The notes beneath the pieces are model-generated. The model was not told the origin of the DNA. It was given only the letters and a program-made list of their open reading frames with translations, and did no database searches. Made by a program: the position numbers and the translations under genes. DNA of 8,747 bases from Candidatus Zhuqueibacterota bacterium 4484_188 (lineage in GTDB: Bacteria; Calditrichota; Calditrichia; RBG-13-44-9): positions 1 to 8,747 of the forward strand of contig MVCZ01000045.1 in assembly GCA_002049825.1 (NCBI GenBank), given 5' to 3'. This document shows, piece after piece, positions 7,011 through 8,747 of the stretch; positions within the stretch are counted from its first letter, which is position 1, and each line of letters starts with the position of its first letter.

Positions 7011-8342
7011 TCAGTTCGAACTTTCTTCAGTTGGAATGTTGCCGGTTGCCAGATCCCAGTCAAAGCGTGCGTCCAGGTAATCGTAGATAGCGGTGTAGTA
7101 ATTAAGCTGGGCGCGGTCTAAAAAAACACGGCTGTCTTTTAATTCAAGCTGAGTAGCCAGACCGAATTCCACCCGGCTCCGGGCAATTTCGAAAGCCCGG
7201 CGGGCAGTACCGACACTTTTTTCTGCGGCGATTATCCGCTGCCGTGCTTCTTTCATACGCAACATGATATTCTGTAAATTGATGCGAATATTATCGTTCG
7301 CCATGTTAATACGGGTTCGCACTTTCTCCATATCGATTTTTGCCTTTTGCACCTGTGCGCCGGTATGCCCGCCGGTGAACAGCGGGATGCGCAATGACAG
7401 CCCCAGGATGATATTGTCGTTATCGTTTTCCAGCCGGAAGGCATCGGACCTGGCGCCATAAGTGTAGGTCAGGTTTCCCAGCAAGGTAGGCAGGTAGTTC
7501 GATTTCTCGATGGCGACCCGTTTTTCCTGCAACTGTTTTTCCAGTAATAGCGCATTGTAGTCGGGGCGGTGGGAAAATATCTCCCGGTAATTCAGTGTGT
7601 CGGGCAATTCGGGAAAATTCTCCAGGCTTCCCACCAGGTTCATTTGCTCGCGCAGTGGAACATCAACCAACGCCTTCAAATTATTAATTGCCAGTTTATA
7701 AAATTTGCGCGCCTGCATGGTTTCCGGGATCGAATTTTCCCAGCGCACTTCCGCCTGCAAAAGGTCAAATTCCGAAATCACGCCGCTCTCGAATTTTGTC
7801 TTCATGTTCCGGTAGTTTTCCAGCGCGCTGTTTTCCGATTGCCTGGCAACTTCCCACACCTTTTTTTGCAGCAGCGCCTGGTAAAATGCTTTCTTTACTC
7901 TAGTTATAATTTTTTGCCACTGGTCTTCATATTGATATTGCGAATAATTTTTAAATATTTTTGCCGCCTTTATTGCATTGCCTACCTTGCCAAATCCGTA
8001 AATCGTCTGGTTCAGTGTGGCATTCAACTGGTACTCGTTGCGGAAAGATGCCTTGAAACTTTGTGTTCGGGGACGACCGCTGGAATCGGTGACGGTGAAG
8101 TAGAAAATGTTTTCCAGGAAATTTCGGTTGTAGCCTACATCGATGTTTACCTGGGGCAGGGCGGTAGAAATAGCGTCTTTCAGGTTTGCTGCGGCGACTT
8201 TGCGCTCGGAGCGTGCCAGTTTGATCTCCTTATTATTCTCTTTTGCCAGTTGCAAAATGGTTTCAAGATCGAAATCCTTGGCGGATACGGTCTGGATAAG
8301 AAACAGAGTGGTGAAAAATAAAAGTATGATTCTGGGTTGCAT
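7011..8342 (-). CDS. TolC-like outer-membrane efflux protein (OEP/OMF family)
   Basis: The outer-membrane and periplasmic tunnel of the tripartite pump: a trimer of beta-barrel plus long alpha-helical hairpins. The 443-residue protein has an N-terminal signal peptide (hydrophobic core about 5-19, likely cleaved after QTVSA at 21). Two OEP repeats follow: the first starts at LETILQLAKENNKEIKLARS with the TALPQVNIDVGYNRN strand; the second includes HRPDYNALLLEKQLQEKRVA, then SNYLPTLLGNLTYTYG and LSLRIPLFTGG. Long heptad-like helices and the ending YDYLDARFDWDLATGN are typical. Length is normal and no lesion is apparent, unlike its operon partners. ATG 8342 has AAGGAGA (8355-8349) six bases upstream. 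It lies 47 bp after the regulator gene and before the MFP, the usual order in TetR-OMF-MFP-RND clusters. The transported compound cannot be inferred. Confidence 0.95.
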   Translation of the reverse strand: MQPRIILLFFTTLFLIQTVSAKDFDLETILQLAKENNKEIKLARSERKVAAANLKDAISTALPQVNIDVGYNRNFLENIFYFTVTDSSGRPRTQSFKASFRNEYQLNATLNQTIYGFGKVGNAIKAAKIFKNYSQYQYEDQWQKIITRVKKAFYQALLQKKVWEVARQSENSALENYRNMKTKFESGVISEFDLLQAEVRWENSIPETMQARKFYKLAINNLKALVDVPLREQMNLVGSLENFPELPDTLNYREIFSHRPDYNALLLEKQLQEKRVAIEKSNYLPTLLGNLTYTYGARSDAFRLENDNDNIILGLSLRIPLFTGGHTGAQVQKAKIDMEKVRTRINMANDNIRINLQNIMLRMKEARQRIIAAEKSVGTARRAFEIARSRVEFGLATQLELKDSRVFLDRAQLNYYTAIYDYLDARFDWDLATGNIPTEESSN

Positions 8343-8389
8343 GGATTATCTCCTTCTGATTCCGTTGGCGATAATGTCAATAGTATTGT

Positions 8390-8747
8390 CTACAATTTGG
8401 TCACGTTCTGTGGCGGGTGTTTGAGGGTTTCCCTGAAAATTTTTCCGATCCGGGAAACAATCGGCTTGCCATGCGGGTAGTCGTCGCACATTATTTTAGG
8501 CAAACCGGATGTTTTGCCGGCGAGCGTTGTCAGGTCCCGGTAAATGGTCCCTAAGAATATGCGGATTTGTTGATCTGCTGAAATGTTCGGTGGAATCTTT
8601 TTCTTAACCCCGTCCATGAAATTTTGCGCCTCTTCGAAAACAATGTCCTCAAAAATGGCTTCCTTTTGGTTTTGCCATTCCGCTTTGGCGGGCAATATCG
8701 TCCATGGACGTTTTATGAAAACCAAACCGGAAGAAGAGTTCTTTGCT
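8390..8747 (-). pseudogene. TetR/AcrR-family regulator, 5' end outside window, frameshifted in the HTH domain
   Basis: From the window edge one frame reads SKELFFRFGFHKTSMDDIAR then QSGMAKP, a typical TetR helix-turn-helix. It runs into TGA at 8651-8649. The next frame picks up from about 8665 with KEAIFEDIVFEEAQNFMDGV and continues through a helical ligand-binding region (DDYPHGKPIVSRIGKIF) to TAG 8390-8392. Family members have about eight residues, consensus like (T/S)LYxYFxSK, between the two pieces; these are missing. A gap-free comparison with AcrR gives about 23 nt lost, which matches the observed frame change. Such regulators usually repress the adjacent efflux operon and dissociate on binding a substrate. 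Here the break falls in the end of the DNA-binding domain, so function is unlikely as read. The first residues and any operon promoter lie beyond 8747. Confidence 0.8.

Noticed and set aside
7569..8321. Long plus-strand open frame (250 codons) opposite the outer-membrane factor
   Set aside because: It lies wholly antisense to a clearly recognised TolC-like gene, has no recognisable domain, and arises from that gene's codon composition.
8375..8388. TTGACA-like -35 (minus strand) and the short repeat CAATAGTATTG between the regulator and the outer-membrane gene
   Set aside because: No -10 element at suitable spacing toward 8342, and the 5+1+5 repeat is short enough for chance.
1..8747. RNA genes, CRISPR arrays, insertion sequences, integrases
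   Set aside because: No cloverleaf, spaced repeat array, transposase-like protein or terminal inverted repeats were seen on either strand.

Overview
The window reads as a piece of a Gram-negative bacterial chromosome. It carries an outer-membrane efflux channel with its periplasmic and inner-membrane partners, strong GGAGG-type ribosome binding sites, and moderate GC with an AT-richer island at about 1.87-2.7 kb. Protein style (for example an RND pump beginning MKISNWS) vaguely recalls FCB-group or Calditrichota-like environmental bacteria, but that is only an impression.

Left part, plus strand: the 3' end of a gene resembling the C-terminus of YqeB (EF2563 family, molybdenum hydroxylase maturation; 1-339) is followed by a perfect inverted repeat and then a complete AGCS-family sodium:amino-acid symporter (476-1864). 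Next comes an AT-rich type II toxin-antitoxin pair: an intact Phd/YefM-like antitoxin (2010-2234), preceded by a perfect 14-bp palindrome that could be its operator, and a VapC-like PIN toxin (2234-2620) broken by one in-frame TAA at codon 22. Two back-to-back hairpins (2689-2725 on plus, 2771-2792 on minus) separate this unit from the convergent operon to the right.

Right part, minus strand: a four-gene efflux operon read from 8747 down to 2804, in the order TetR/AcrR regulator, TolC-like outer-membrane factor, periplasmic membrane-fusion protein (MFP), RND permease. Together these would form a tripartite pump with its local repressor. The operon is strikingly damaged by deletion-like lesions. 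The TetR gene has a frameshift inside its DNA-binding domain (about 23 nt missing). The MFP gene has two frameshifts that cancel each other's frame; the second looks like a 29-nt loss between direct repeats. The RND permease has an in-frame loss of about 57 residues that removes its first transmembrane helix. Only the outer-membrane factor looks whole.

Main message: five independent lesions lie in a window whose other genes are intact. Either this is a young, decaying efflux/TA region, or the sequence has lost short stretches at repeats during assembly. Both are testable with raw reads and close relatives. I found no RNA gene, CRISPR array, insertion sequence or clearly new system.
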